A stretch of 64,000 bases of DNA from contig NC_087254.1 in the NCBI RefSeq assembly GCF_037042905.1, forward strand, positions 20,609,103-20,673,102. Reading direction: 5' to 3'. This DNA comes from Lytechinus pictus (lineage: Eukaryota > Echinodermata > Echinoidea > Temnopleuroida > Toxopneustidae). The stretch's first letter is position 1. Every line of letters starts with the position of its first letter. Shown here in pieces: positions 11,249 to 24,369 of this stretch. A program made the translations under genes and the position numbers. Below the pieces are notes generated by a model, which ran no database searches, was not told where the DNA came from, and was given only the letters and a program-made list of their open reading frames with translations.

Positions 11249-13504
11249 TAATTTATGTATAATTATTTGCTTCAGGATTACAAGGAATTTGTCAGAGGAA
11301 TAGGGCAGAAGGAGCAGCTCATCTGCAATGCTGTATCAGATTAGACCATCGTTGATTAATTGCCTTGAGAATTAACTGTGCGTGGGTGATATGGATCTTT
11401 AATTGTATACATGTACCTGTCGGTTTAAAGACAAGGTGCAGTGTTAAAGTGGTGTTATAATTCTGGGTTACATATAATAGACATAATATCGTGAGCAGAT
11501 TATACGCCATTATTATGTAGGTAGTGAAATTACACTTGATAAAATCAACGTTCCTGTATAATACATAATGCGACTATACACTTCCCAAATAAAACATAAT
11601 TATTATCAACAGCGTGGTCACTTTTAAAGAAATTGTAAAAATAATGAATATTGAATTGATAAACAATGAGAAATGTATGACCCTATACACCTGGAACGTA
11701 ATGTTTAGGGAAATGAATATGAACAAAAAGGTATATGTAAGGTCACAGCATTCGAAAAAACTTTAGTACATTTCGAAATATTAAGTATAAACTCCCATCA
11801 ATCAAAAAGGCGCCAAATTTCATCAAAACTTAATTTGTCTTGCCTGTTGGTTCCAATGATCATCAAACTCTTAATGATAAAAATAGCCCATAGATTATGT
11901 ATTATAAATTATATCTATGAGAATGCCTCAATATTCGGGACTTGACCATCGCCGGATATTATACCTGCATGTCTGAAAGAAATTGATTAAAACAGAATTT
12001 CATAATTTTTACTTTTTTAATGTATCATGATGATTGAATATGCCTTTGCAATTGGCTGTGACTGAATACCAGGTCTGATTATCCTTTGAACATTTTGGAT
12101 GCACAAGTAAAAATTGATATATATTCTAGGGGGGAAATGTATTCTTTAATGGGCAATATTGCTGTCATATATCTTAAGACGACGCAAAGTAAATATTTAC
12201 TCATTGTCTCCAATGTTTACTAAATCATCTTGACTGATGGCGTTGGTTGTGTGAACTTTCCATTTAAGATTTCGTTTGGAAATGACTGTATATACATGCA
12301 TATGGGAGAATGATGATATAGGCTATACCAATATATCAATAGCCACATCTAAATACCTATACCCGTAGCGGAGTGCTGCAATTTGCGATAAAGATCTGGG
12401 CAAATATGACTACTATCATTGTACAGTTATCCGAACTTGAAATTACCCCCAAAAAATTGCAAGGACAATAGAAGAGCTTCAACTTCACTTGCCTACATCA
12501 TATTTGGATTTGCAAGTTTACTTAATTAACCTTCATGGTTACCTTGGTTACTTAGTAAATAAAAAAATCTTTATCATTTTGGTCTGTGCCTAATATTGAT
12601 GGTAAAATGAAAATTTATTTGTTTATGGTTATGGATCACTCAAACGATGACAGAGTAACGACTATCGTTTTTATTGCCTTTGTAGCCTTTATTATCAACA
12701 ATATTTGAATATGATAACTATTTTAGCATACGGTAATTACACCAGTAAACATTTTCTGAAAGCTAACAGGCCTGTATATCATAAAAAAGGAATGACGACA
12801 TTTTTTAAATATACATGTAGGAACTAAACACTTTTTTTTCAAATCGTACCGGAGTGTTTTACGATTGGTTTTGGTAGATTTAATTGCTACAACATTGATA
12901 TTTTATCTTATTTATTCTATTTGTTATTCTATAATTCTAGAATGTTTGTTTTATCGTTTTATAATAATTTTGATCGGTATTTGTGAAACGAAGAGAGGAA
13001 ATTTAATGACATCAGTTAATAATATTTGGCGCCCCATCTCGATGATATTCTCTTAAAGCGATACGGAGTAAGTATCATGACAAGAATCCTTTCATTCCTT
13101 ACCTGTGAAAAAATAAGCAAGCTATTGGATACCCGATTTTAGATTATCGTAACTTTACCGACGTATAACTTACGACATATTTTATGTATACTATAGACTA
13201 GTTTTTGCCATCCGTCCGACAAGATTTTCGATACAAACTTTTACAAATAATCTGACATTGAATTCATACTTTTGAATAAAAAAATTACTTTTTTAATATA
13301 ATTTTTCGATTTCAAGCATCAACCAATTTTGGCGCGACTATATAATGGTCGCAGCGTGAAGTAATGTAAAAGTCCGTTGCATGGTTAGTGCGTCAAAAAG
13401 AGCACTCATACACAGCGGGACTAGGAGGCCATGAGCCTTATTGTTCACCATGTTTCTTGGAAACCATGTCAATTTTCAGTATTAACACGAAATGATGATA
13501 GGTC
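11249..13504 (+). other. Intronic stretch without recognised genes
   Basis: AT-rich intron DNA. No repeats with definable ends and no plausible exon seen. Confidence 0.5.
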
Positions 13505-13728
13505 CACCCTCTAAAAACAAATCAGTCAAAAATGATTATAGTTAGGGTCAGCTGCATGGGTGCATTGGTGCAACTGTTATTCTAGTCATATTTGACTATT
13601 TTCTAGTCGTATTTTACTAGAACAGAGTTATTTCTGACTAAAATATATGTCAGAAATGTGACTAGACATATCAGTTGCACCCAGCTGACTACTGTTCTAG
13701 TCAATTCGACTGATTTGTTTTAAGAGTG
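13505..13728. mobile_element. Fold-back element with AAAACAAATCAGTC ends
   Basis: The left arm begins CACCCTCTAAAAACAAATCA and the right arm ends with the complement of CACTCTTAAAACAAATCAG. The arms pair further inward through GTCAGCTG...CAGCTGAC and the GGTGCAACTG phrase. Interior rich in CTAGTC. No clear target duplication. Confidence 0.65.
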
Positions 13729-13878
13729 CTTTGTTCATTAAAAAATCGCATATTCATTGCAAATGTAGGACATGTACGAAATGAGATATGACCGGTTTCA
13801 CAGAGGCTTAATTAATGTATGGTAACTTAATTTGTCATAATATAACTTATGACAAAGATAACATGGAAAACTTGATTT

Positions 13879-14474
13879 TAAAGGTCAAGTCCACCCCAGA
13901 AAAATACTGACTTGGATAAATAGAGAAAAATCAAACTAGCATTGTGCTGAAAATTCCATCAAAATCGGATGTAAAATAAGAAAGTTATGACATTTTGAAT
14001 TTTTCGCTTATTTTTCACAAAACAGTGACATGCACAACTAGGTGAGTCAGTCGATGATGTCCATCACTCACTATTTCTTTTGTTTTTATTGTTTGAATTA
14101 TACAATATTTCATTTTTAAAAGATTTGACAATAAGGACCAACTTGACTGAACCATATAGTATTGTTACTAATTCCACATGTTCAGGGAGGAATTAATCGT
14201 TGAATCACTTGACAATGAGGAGAAAATTAGAATATTTCATATTTCATATAATAAAATACAAAAGAAATATTGAGTGGATGACGTCATAGTCTCCTCATTT
14301 GCATACCAGCCAGGATGTGCTTATAACTGTTTTGTGAAATTAAGCGAAACTTTAAAATATCATAACTTTCTTATTTTGCATCCGATTTTGATGAAATTTT
14401 CAGTGTTATGCTTATTTGTTGGATTTTTCTCTTTTTATTCAAATCAACTATTTGTTGGGGTGGACTTGTCCTGT
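13879..14474. mobile_element. TTAA-type fold-back element, family A, copy 2
   Basis: Left end TTAAAGGTCAAGTCCACCCC, right end GGGGTGGACTTGTCCTGTAA; the halves are inverted copies and match copy 1 at 10261. The right flank TTAA has mutated to GTAA. Confidence 0.82.
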
Positions 14475-16113
14475 AATTGGCTGATATTATGATAGTTGAC
14501 TCGGACATAAAGTTAAAGTTATCATAATTACAAGTCTTTATGTAATGGGCCCCGGATGTTGATTTACTTCAAATTTTAGTGGTGTATTACTTGACTCCCT
14601 AATTTACTGGGAGGTTGACAAAAATACAATATAATATACCAGTACGTCGACGATCCAAAACAATTAAAGAACATCTTTCTAACGTTGGCTTTGCAATTGA
14701 GAAGGGTTTGTTTTTTCAACTTGGAAAAACATCTACCGTGTACCCCCACCACCCCGCCCTTGCAAAAGGTATGCAAACGCACACAATAATTTTCGTTTAT
14801 TGTTTGAACATTTTCATGAGTCTCCCTCCCATTAGTATGAATGTTGTACAGAATAAAACAAAATCAGTCGGTACGCCCCCCCCCCTCCTGCACCCAAAGT
14901 GGATCCTGTCTTCCAAATCGTTTGAAATAATTTTCCCCAAAGTGGGATTGTGTATGGCGGCCTACTCTTTTTTAGGCAATTAGTCCAACTACATATTTCA
15001 AGTAGATTATAAATCCTGTTCTCCATGCCCACAATAAAAATAAGATGGACGAAAGTATTGAAAAATCATCTGTCCTGTCGACTCGCCATTTCAGCTTCGC
15101 TATGTTATCAAAATATAAAACGTAGGTGTCATATTTTTCTCAATACATCGTTTCGGTTACAATCAGAAATATTCATCAATTCAGAAAACAAAGTCTTGTA
15201 CGTTATTATTCACGTCACGGCATATAGCGCTGGACTCTGTGTGTGTGTAGCCATCAAAGCAAGGATATCTCCTTGATCAAAGTAACAAAAAATAGGTTTT
15301 TTTTTCTCAGAAACGTCAACCTTGAATGGATCTGAATGCCTTATAATTATGTCTTTACGGTAAAGGTTGTGTGAGCTATTAAACATTGCTAGTGAGAAAT
15401 GATTATAAATGGCATTGGCTTGATATATATGCAGCTGTGACAGGTAAAACCATCCAAGCCATGAAAGACGTAATTAACCGAGAAGCACCGACTTGCCGGG
15501 TTTGTCAACAGGGGGCGCTGTCCATTATTTATGAAAGCAATGATAAAATAAAATATTATTTAAAACAAATAAAAAATATTGGCTGAGACATTTCCGCCAA
15601 TCGCAATGAGTTTTGATGTGATACATGATGACAAAGAGAAAAAGCGAGGGAGAGAGAAGTCGAAAAAGACCAGAATTGATGGGACATTTATTATTTCATG
15701 ATCTCCTTGCACATACACACTCTCACCAGCATGTTACGCTCATCATGCTCATTGTCATGTAAGTCACACAAGGTCCATCTCCCCGAAATGAGACTAACGT
15801 TGTACTAATGAAGCAAAGGGCCACTGCCTCGTTTTAGTATTGATCCTCAAAGGTGTCTTCAGCTTGGATTTTCCAAGATCATTAGTCATAACTTACTTGT
15901 CGAACTGAACTCGACATATCATTCTCATTCATATCATTTGTTTCGGAGCCATTCGTTTCATGGTGTAAACGTTAATTCCCATTTTTATTACGATTCCCAT
16001 TTGCTAATGGTTCATGATAATTCAAAATGATTATCCTCATAGACAAGATAGATAGAAGCGCGAATGAAAATTTGTTTGACGTTGTCTTGCTAGCAGGAGT
16101 ATTATCTTAACAT
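14475..16113 (+). other. Intronic stretch without recognised genes
   Basis: No exon or delimited repeat seen. A CTCF-like core (CAACAGGGGGCGC) lies near 15505-15518. Open frames at 14615-14983 and 15025-15276 have no protein-like composition or splice signals. Confidence 0.45.
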
Positions 16114-16295
16114 ACACAGTATATAAATGGCACGCTGTTTAGGCCTGTCACTCTAACAACAAATTGTTTAAACTTTCTTTGTAATTGTATAAAATTTTAA
16201 TCAACTATTTTAAAAAGTTTAAACAGTTGTTGTTAGAATGACGGGCTTAAACAAAGTTCTTGAAATTCTAATTCGAAACAGCGTTTTTACAGTGT
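16114..16295. mobile_element. Degenerate fold-back element
   Basis: An inner inverted repeat (16137-16255) pairs TGTTTAGGCCTGTCACTC with its near complement at right through about 40 bp per arm. The right side ends CGTTTTTACAGTGTAA, like other TA-type elements, while the left end is degraded. The right arm carries about 30 bp not matched at left. Confidence 0.55.
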
Positions 16296-16503
16296 AAGAA
16301 AAGCGCAAATCAGAGCATGGCGATCTGCTCGCATTGTGACGACACAAAATCTAAACTTTAAATAAAAGTCCATTGATCTGTTTTTTCCGTGTTGGATTTT
16401 CGCATAACATTTACAGATATGCTTTTCTCGTTTTTCTTCATTATCTTTAAAAAAAAATCAAAGTTGGTATCAGGGTGACCCCCCTTCAGTTTTTTCAATG
16501 AGA

Positions 16504-16740
16504 GATTTTTTAATTGAAATTGAAATTGCAATGGTTTATTAAGAAAAATTCATCGCAGCCGAAGGCTGAATTGCGAAATCCTTTACAAGGTAAAATATAT
16601 ACAATATCAATGACCATAACAAAATGACATGTAAAAGTAATAAAATAAAATGTAATATGCTGAAATTTAAAAAAGGAGTAGAGAAGAATAATTGTATACA
16701 TGGGATAACAGCTAATCATGGAGCTATTAAGAGATAGCTC
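16504..16740 (-). repeat. Retroelement-tail-like A/T-rich block
   Basis: Begins with a TTGAAA hexamer run and continues as T-rich then A-rich sequence. The layout recurs at 30541, 52735 and 58528 with different short-repeat heads, as expected for minus-oriented non-LTR retrotransposon 3' ends. No coding remnant, so family is unknown. Confidence 0.3.
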
Positions 16741-19700
16741 TATGAGCTAATCTTTGATATTTGTAACCACAGTATGCTTCTATGGGGATAAAGTCAGTAA
16801 TTTATGTGCTTGCACGAATAAAATGTAAAAAAACAGAAATTATAAACAAGTGCTATTTCTTTAAAGAATTATAGATAAAATATATCTGTGCCAGAATAAG
16901 GGGGGTGAAATGATGTCGATAAGGTTGGTAAAACTGCTTAAAGGGATCTTTCAAACTATGACAGACGAGCAGTTCGGTCACTGCCAAATAATGTTCTAAT
17001 TGTTTTAAAAATTAGGTCTCTGATTTATGAAATGTTCATTTCCTGTTGTGAGTTTATTCATAATGACATCAGTATGCTCATGAGACTGAGTTGAATGGTA
17101 GCTAACTCTGCCAGTGAGTTTGAGAAATTCTTATTGTATTGTATTTCGACTGTCACTCTAAACCTCTTAAGGGCCAGATTAAAATTAGATTAAAATCTTA
17201 CTGTGATGAAATGATAACTAAATAATTTTTTGGGTAAGAAATTTTAGTCTGAATTTAATAAAATTAATAATCTAAAGAAATATAGATTTTTTTAATGGCT
17301 CCTTTAAATGGCGTAAAACAAAATTACAATTATAGCAATTGAATTTTATTATTAAAGGGTTACTATTGTCAATGTGATTGGGAAAATTACTGACTGAATA
17401 CAATGACTTTTCATGAAATGATTTAAAAATAACAAAATTTTAAAATACACGCGTATAAAAATCAGTTAATGGTTGCTGTATAGGCCTATATACAGTGTAG
17501 TAGAATCTAACAAGCATAAATTATGAAAGGAGTCACCTTTCCTGGAAATATATCCATTATTCTTTAAGTTGGATAATGGACAGTTTGGTCAAATCTGGAA
17601 CTATAATTTGATCTGGGTTTGACTCCATTAGTTCGATGGAATATTATTTCCTTAAAGTTTGATGACTTTTTATTATTATCAAATTACATGTTTTCATATA
17701 TTTTATTTCAATAACTACACATGTAGCCATGGCAACGCGAAGTATACAGTGATCATGATCATATTTAGCTATAGATCATTATACCTCGGTGTTTGTTAAA
17801 CTAAAACATCTCGAGTTGGAACGGGTCCCTTGTTTGATGAGGGATGTTTCTGTCTGAACTGATAATGCCCTCAATATTTCTAGATTTGTCACCTAATACA
17901 TGTTATTCAATGGGCTGACATTAGCGCATAATTCAATATTTGCAATTTAACTGATTGGTTGGTCATAAAACACCTCTAATATTGCTTATCTAAGGATTCA
18001 ATCCGAGGGATATACTCTCTAAATGCAAAAGAGCTTATATCTGGTCCCTATAACACTCTTCTCGGAGTATATCATTTTCGAATGAGATTTGCATCTTTAT
18101 AGAGTGGATTTTACCTCTTTTGGAGTGAACGTGTCTAAAAAGATGCACAGTTCACTCCAGAAGGAGCTATAATTCACTATATAAGGAAGTGCAGTTCACT
18201 CCAAAAGGATTGGTCTCTACAATCACTCTGACTAGATTAGCTACGCATCAATATTCAGAAAATAAAGAAGATCCATTGAGATTGAATTTTTCGCCCCACC
18301 CGCGACCTGGCCAAATTTGCCAAAATTGAGCAAAATATGTTTTTTTCCAAAATTGCCCCCGAAACTTAGAGAGTAGTGGAATCTTGCCATTGTTACATTC
18401 CTTTCTCAAAAAGTTGAATAAAAAAAAAATGAATAATCAAATTGAAATCAATCGATTGTTTGTACGCTTGCTTTGATCTCTCACAAATTCATTGTGAAGA
18501 TGCAACGTATCGAAAACATCGCCTCATCAATAAGTTTGAAACATGAGTTGTGTATATTTACAGGTAGTTTCCCATCATTTTCTTCTATACAATTGATTTT
18601 GGCATAATAATGGAATTCGACGTTAGAATCTACCTGTAACGAAACAATGCCATGATCATGATGATATTACATACTCTTCCTTTAAATCTCATTAACATTT
18701 TTTTATTCAATACATTCAATCTCAACACGAAAAATACTGCTCCATGCAAACAATGATGAATTATATCAGACTTTAGTCCATTTTCTTGTTCATTCATTCA
18801 TTCAAGCTTGAACTGATTATATATATTTGATTATATTTTCATGGACAAAATTGCCGAATTTTGCCTAATCGTGACCCTCTTACTTTTTTATCGGCTCCAT
18901 TATGCTTTCTGAATCTCCTTGCTAAAATTGAAATTATGGCATGGAACTCATTCAGTGTTTACGGACACGAAACGTTGTTCGACAAGGGACAAATATCAGA
19001 AACACGATAATAACATTACTAATGTCATATATGTTTCTTCAGATAGTGAATCTGAAATCTAATATTGATCGAGTGCCATACACGTTGATCATGAGGATAT
19101 AACTTTTTCCTTCATCGTATTATAATGCCGGATTACAGGAAATAAAAAAGAGAGAAAAATGTTTCATAGCGTTTGCAAGCCAAGAAGAGGAAATTAAAAG
19201 CACCATCTATATATATCATATCTATTGTGGAAAGACATGTGAGTATGCGGGGAGGGGGGGGGGCAGAATGTGATCAGCGGGGTGTTTTGGGTGTGGCAGA
19301 AAAGGCATGCAGCAGCAAAGTAATTCATGGAAGGATGGAAAAATGAAAAACAAAAGAAGAAATAGAAGAGAGGGAAAGGGTAAGCATATAGAAGGAGGGG
19401 GTGGGGATAATTCAAATCATATTTATTTTCATACATGATAATAATAGTTCATTTTATCCGTTATCAATCCGACTTCAAATCAGGTTTTCAGTCGACATTA
19501 ATGCACATCTTCACTCAAATTGACCAACCAGTCTGGACCGAGAATCATAATCGTCATGACGTCATATATTATCATCTCCCGCGCTTCCAAAGAATGTAAA
19601 AAGTACATAACAGGAAACGCATATATTACTTTCTCCATTCCTCCTCGAATGGTCAAACAGACGTTAGCTTACTCTGCATACGAGTTCAAATGGCTTTTTG

Positions 19701-20117
19701 CACGCTCTAAAAACAAACTCCTGTGATATTATGACTTCGAAGGGAGAATTCTGTTTGGCTATTAGTTCTTCATGGGAACTCGTTGCTACGTAGGGTCGAC
19801 GTCTAGATTGAGGGGCACATTTATTTCAACTATTTTAGTATCTAAAGGATTTTCTTTGATTGCAGTGAGATATTACCGCGCATTATTTTCGTTGATATTG
19901 CTTTGAAGCGAGAGGAGATTTGCTTTGGAAGACATCATATTGGCGGAAAGGATTTGGAACGGTTTCCATGTACAAAAGTCGTCAATGTTATATCTTGTCA
20001 ATGTTGGAGAAGCAAGACGAACATCCTTCTGAGTATATCATTTATTAGTCTGAATGAATCATCTCTCCGATCTCACCATGGGTCAGGTGATATAAATATA
20101 CATTATTATCGTAAAAG
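16741..20117 (+). other. Intronic stretch without recognised genes
   Basis: AT-rich. A block at about 18010-18230 repeats GTTCACTCCA-type phrases in both orientations, perhaps a decayed inverted array. A G run is at about 19253-19262. No exon supported. Confidence 0.45.
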
Positions 20118-20400
20118 ATTATAACCACCAAAAGCAGCAGCAGCACCACCACCGCCATCATCAGCACCACCACCCCCACCATCATCATCACCATCATCAT
20201 CACCATCATCATCATCATCATCATCATCACCACCTCCACCACCATCATCAGCATCATCACCACCGTCATCATCGTCATTATCATAATTATTCACCACCAT
20301 CATCATCATTATCATCCTCATTATCATCACCACCATCATCATCACCACCACCACCATTATCATCATCATCAGCATCCTCCTCATCATCATCACTATCTAC
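20118..20400. repeat. Trinucleotide repeat region (CAC/CAT/ATC)
   Basis: Long interrupted runs of CAC, CAT and ATC triplets. The open frames it creates on both strands (Met- or Asp/Gly-rich) are artefacts of the triplet period. Confidence 0.95.
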
Positions 20401-21462
20401 ATCACCTACACAATCTTCGTCATCATCACCACCATCTTCATCATATTCATCATCGCTATCGTAATCATCATCATTGTTATAGTCATTTTTATTGATGCAG
20501 TTGTTTTTCTATTCGTTATTATGGTGATAATGATTATCATGATCACCATAATCACCGTTATCATTATTGCTGTAGTTAATATCTTTATATCGCCAGTGTT
20601 TTTGTTATTTTATGTTGATAGTGTTGTTGTTGCTATTAGTATGGAAGGCGTTAGCAGCAACAACATTAACATCAGCGAATATCATTAATCATGATAATGT
20701 TGCATAAACGTATATCGTTTTACTAGGATATTCCGTGTTAACGTTAACAAGGTTTCTCGGTATCATGTCATGACTTCACCCTTTCCTCCCTCTAAAATCA
20801 CCTTTGACAGTTTGTGTTCTCACAAATCGTTTGTGGTTAAACTGACACATGACATAGTAGTTACGTATTGTATTATGTCTGTCACTTGTACTATTATTTT
20901 CATCACGATTTTGCTTTCACTGGTGGATCAACCCGGATCTCTGTACGTAAAATATGGTGGACTCATATTTCTTTGGTTAGCAAAGGGAGTGAGGGGCAGA
21001 AGCAGAAGGGGGGGGGGGGTGAGTAGATGGGGGAGACATCGAAAAAGAGAAAGTGGTAGAGGGAAGCGAGGAGTGAAGGGAGAGAATATAGGAAGGGGTG
21101 ATAGATGGGGGGGGGGGAGATGGAGAGAGCAAAGAGGATGTGTGAGGAAGATGAAGGAAGAGGGTAATGATTGCCAATTCGTCTACCGCCAGTATTTCAA
21201 ACATATTGGCTCTGATACTAGTAATGCATCTGACACTTCGTACAGTCATTATTCCCCCTGACCCCTCGGAAGAGATGTTAAAAGAGCTGGGCTCACTGAC
21301 ATGAATTGTAATATTTCTTGCTTCATGCAGTTTAATAGCCTAAACGTTTATCATGATAAACATCCTGGTTAGTATTTAAATGAGGGAACTGTTGATGTCA
21401 CCATATAACCTTCCCTTGTGTTTATATGAAAAATGAAACATCTTATTTATTCTCCACTAATA

Positions 21463-21585
21463 ATAATGATGATGATGATGATGATTATTATTATTATTAT
21501 AGTGATGATGACGATAATAATAATAATAATAATTATTATTATTATCATTATTATTATCACAATAATAATAATAATAATAAACAGT
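21463..21585. repeat. Trinucleotide repeat region (GAT/TAT/AAT)
   Basis: Interrupted GAT, TTA and AAT triplet runs. Not coding. Confidence 0.95.
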
Positions 21586-21639
21586 ATAGCACATATCACA
21601 TTATGAATATAACGTCTCTATGAGTTTCCAAAGGACTTG

Positions 21640-21845
21640 GATATTATTACCCCGGCTTTAGCTTCGCGGCCGTAATTACTTACAACGCATACGCATTTCA
21701 AGGAATAGATTCCTACCGGGTACCCATTTACCTCACCTGGGTCGAGTGCAGCACACTGTGGATGATAATAGTAATGCTGCATGAAATACGCCATGGCTGG
21801 GATTTGAACTCAGGACCCTCTGTTTCAAAGTCCATAAAATCCATT
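21640..21845 (-). repeat. SINE-like block with tRNA-type B box
   Basis: On the minus strand it contains GAGTTCAAATCCC, close to the RNA polymerase III B-box consensus, at about the expected place near one end; a block reading ACCGGGTACCCATTTACC follows on the plus strand. The layout resembles tRNA-derived SINE fragments of marine invertebrates as I recall them. A convincing A box is not visible. Confidence 0.45.
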
Positions 21846-21854
21846 ATAACATGA

Positions 21855-22170
21855 AATAAGGTTTGATTCCTCCCTGAACATTGGACCTCCATTTTGTTAC
21901 ATTCAGTGGAGAGAGAGAGAGAGAGAGCTTCCTAATCTGTATTTAAAAAAATAGAAAATAAATTCTATAAATCATAGAATAAAATACAAAAGAAATAGGG
22001 TTCATGAAACATTTATGAAAGTGTGGAAGGGTGAGCATGTAAAAAAAACCCGAAGATGAAAAATAGAATGTGTGACATCTCTCCTTTCCATATCACTCGC
22101 GATGTGCATTACACTGCTTTGTGAAAATATGCGAAATCTTAAAATATCAGTATTCTTATATTTCAAAGAT
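21855..22170. mobile_element. Degenerate family A fold-back fragment
   Basis: Contains phrases shared with the intact family A copies, such as AATAAAATACAAAAGAAATA, GATGTGCAT and CTTTGTGAAAATATGCGAAA, in the same order, but both terminal TTAA ends are lost. A GA run (21909-21926) sits in the centre. Confidence 0.6.
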
Positions 22171-23680
22171 TAAATGTGCCGCATTTTACCTCATATGCAG
22201 CAAGACTGAACAAACAGCCAATATGCAGATATCGAATTCGTGTTAGAAGGTGAGGGGTGGGGCAGTCACTCTTTACACATGTTATAAGTGGCATCTACAT
22301 TTCTTTATGCGTTTTAATGGACGTGTTCAATTAACCTTATGGGTATTATTCCACCTGATGTATCTCTAGAGACCTCAACCATAATTTGTCTTCTTACACT
22401 CTTATTTCCTTGATCAAGGGGCCAAAATTCAAGGAATTCCATGAGCGTGCTTATCACTTTCCTTTGAATTCAAAGATATTATCGACAATATGTACGTCGT
22501 CCTTGCCCCTACTTCCTAGAAGATTCCCCTTTTTCTATACTTCTTAGTTATTTTAACTTTCCCGTCGACTCAGGATTAACATAATATTACCGAATGATTG
22601 CCTAACAAATGCAGTTTCATTGCATGACAGTGGAACCATGCATGAGATGGAGCACAATTCGCAACATCAAATTTTGTTAGAAAAATATTATCACAGAGGA
22701 CATTAAACATACAGGTCTCTCAAAAATTATGGTAACGGAAGGAAAAAATAGAGAAGGGGATTTTGGAAAAGTAGTTCGTCTCAATACAGTTCAGGTAATG
22801 TGTGCTCGTACAGGTAAAGGCTGTTTCTCTACTAATCTGAAAAACATGGAACGAGTCATATTACGATGTCTGATTATTTGTTTATCAAGGTAATTCTTTT
22901 TTTTTCTTTCAATTTTTATTCATCAAATAAAACATAATCAAAACAATAATTACAATGTATTTACACGATTACACAAAGCAGCATTAAACATTTACAAAGA
23001 GAGAACATGCTATTCTTCTATCGTTTCTTTCTGGTTTTCTTCGAAAGCAATTATTCTGTAGAATTGTGCTCGATCTTTATTTACGTTTGGATGTGTATTT
23101 TGTCTTGCTTTTCGCTAATACAGACATGGCTAAACAGGTGATTTTGACGTTTGTGACGTTCACAACACGAAGAGGAAACGCGATTTTGTAAATATTCCTC
23201 GCTTTCCAAATGTTTTTTTTTTCAATTTGTATTTTGTATTTTTTTTTTTTGGGGGGGGGGTAAGCGAAGACTGAATGAACCGATTTATTGATTGATGTTC
23301 GTTGTGATCTTGTCGTTGTATACCCCGGTCCCTGGAACACATTCATTGCAGCGTTCATCTGTTAATTAAATCGTCTGAAATATCTTCATAGCTGTGTTTT
23401 GATGTGAACATGTTGTATGATGACAGTGAGGCGATTGCTATATTATGACAATGCAAAAATGGAGCCCGAGTTGCATAATAAGTCAAATATTATAATGAGT
23501 CTTCTGGATGATGTGCCGCTGGGGGACATTTTAATTTTTAATAGAGATCAGACATTAATTTTGTGACATATTTGTTTATATGTCATAATACCCTTTTCCC
23601 TTTCACGTTCCTTTCTTTAAAGTTCCCCTCCCCTTTCCTCTATTATTCTGGGTCGTGTATTTGTTTTAGTCAGATTCCTT
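22171..23680 (+). other. Intronic stretch without recognised genes
   Basis: Includes an A/T-rich retroelement-tail-like block at about 22897-23000 and a T-run next to a G-run at 23230-23262. No exon supported. Confidence 0.45.
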
Positions 23681-23886
23681 TTTTTTTTTTTTTTTTTTTT
23701 TGGGGGGGGGGTGGGTTATCCCAGGCGTCCCCTTCTGCTTCTGCTAGTGCTACTACTATATACTACACTGCTGCTGCTGCTGCTACTACTACTACTACTG
23801 CTAGTAGTAGTACTGCTGCTGCTGCTGCTGCTACTACTACTACTGCTACTATACTGCTACTACTACTTCTTCCACTACGACGACTA

Positions 23887-23921
<35 letters not shown>

Positions 23922-23935
23922 ATACTACTACTACT
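23681..23935. repeat. T/G homopolymers followed by GCT/ACT trinucleotide repeats
   Basis: A T run then G run (about 23680-23711) followed by CTG, GCT, ACT triplets to 23935. The Leu-, Thr- or Ser-rich frames here are repeat artefacts. Confidence 0.95.
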
Positions 23936-24222
23936 AATTCTGCTATTAGTTTCAATAACAGAAATAGATATGAGGTGATGACCAAATTTCAAATATGTAA
24001 TGAAAAAAAAAATAGTATTCCCATTGTCACAAGACATTGACTTGCAGCCAACGGAGCCTAATCCCGAGGCTAATTATATTTCATGCGTTTTGTTTGGGGG
24101 TGTATTGGGGGTAACGCTTATATAAATCTTTCCCCCGATCTTTCTTTATCTCTTCCCATTATATTTCGTCGGTGTTACTTAAAAACACAATTTATCTTCT
24201 AATCCTTTTTTTTCTCTTACAG

Positions 24223-24369
24223 ACACCGAGCACTGTGAACCAAATGAGCCTGCCTCTAGGGGTCGAGATTTTTCTGACTGCAGTCCTTAGTATTATCATC
24301 TGTGTAGCCATCATTGGTAACTCAATGGTGTGTTTAGCTATCTCCAGGTCCAGAACACTACGTTCACAG
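24223..24369 (+). CDS. Class A GPCR, coding exon 2 (transmembrane helix 1)
   Basis: A 147-nt exon (49 codons, phase 0 at both ends). It follows a textbook acceptor (a long T/C tract then TTACAG) and ends at TCACAG|GTGAGG. It encodes residues 29-77: a short polar lead, then hydrophobic helix 1 (about 41-68) carrying the G-N pair of class A receptors (N61 is position 1.50), then a basic first intracellular loop (S-R-S-R-T-L-R). The intron after helix 1 interrupts the chain between Q77 and V78, and exon 3 resumes directly with helix 2. It contains an internal Met at residue 36 that could be an alternative start. Confidence 0.88.

Larger units (their letters stand above)
382..24222 (+). other. 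Receptor intron 1 (about 23.8 kb), repeat-rich
   Basis: Bounded by GTGAGT at 382 and a polypyrimidine tract plus TTACAG ending at 24222. No coding exon is supported inside it on either strand; open frames here are short or come from simple repeats. It holds the palindrome array 8070-9882, several fold-back transposons, a SINE-like block near 21640-21845 and trinucleotide tracts. Stretches in which I recognise nothing include 1300-2706, 4303-8069, 11249-13504, 14475-16113, 16741-20117 and 22171-23680. Confidence 0.6.

Noticed and set aside
20045..20393. Met-rich and Asp/Gly-rich proteins
   Set aside because: Pure products of CAT/CAC trinucleotide repeats on the minus strand; no splice or start context.
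20770..21261. 163-codon open frame
   Set aside because: Gly/Arg-rich part comes from purine-rich low-complexity DNA with G runs; no domain and no splice signals.
21640..21845. Functional tRNA gene
   Set aside because: A B-box-like stretch exists, but no cloverleaf, A box or acceptor stem pairing could be drawn.
23563..24040. Ala/Thr/Tyr- and Leu-rich frames
   Set aside because: Caused by T/G homopolymers and GCT/ACT triplets.
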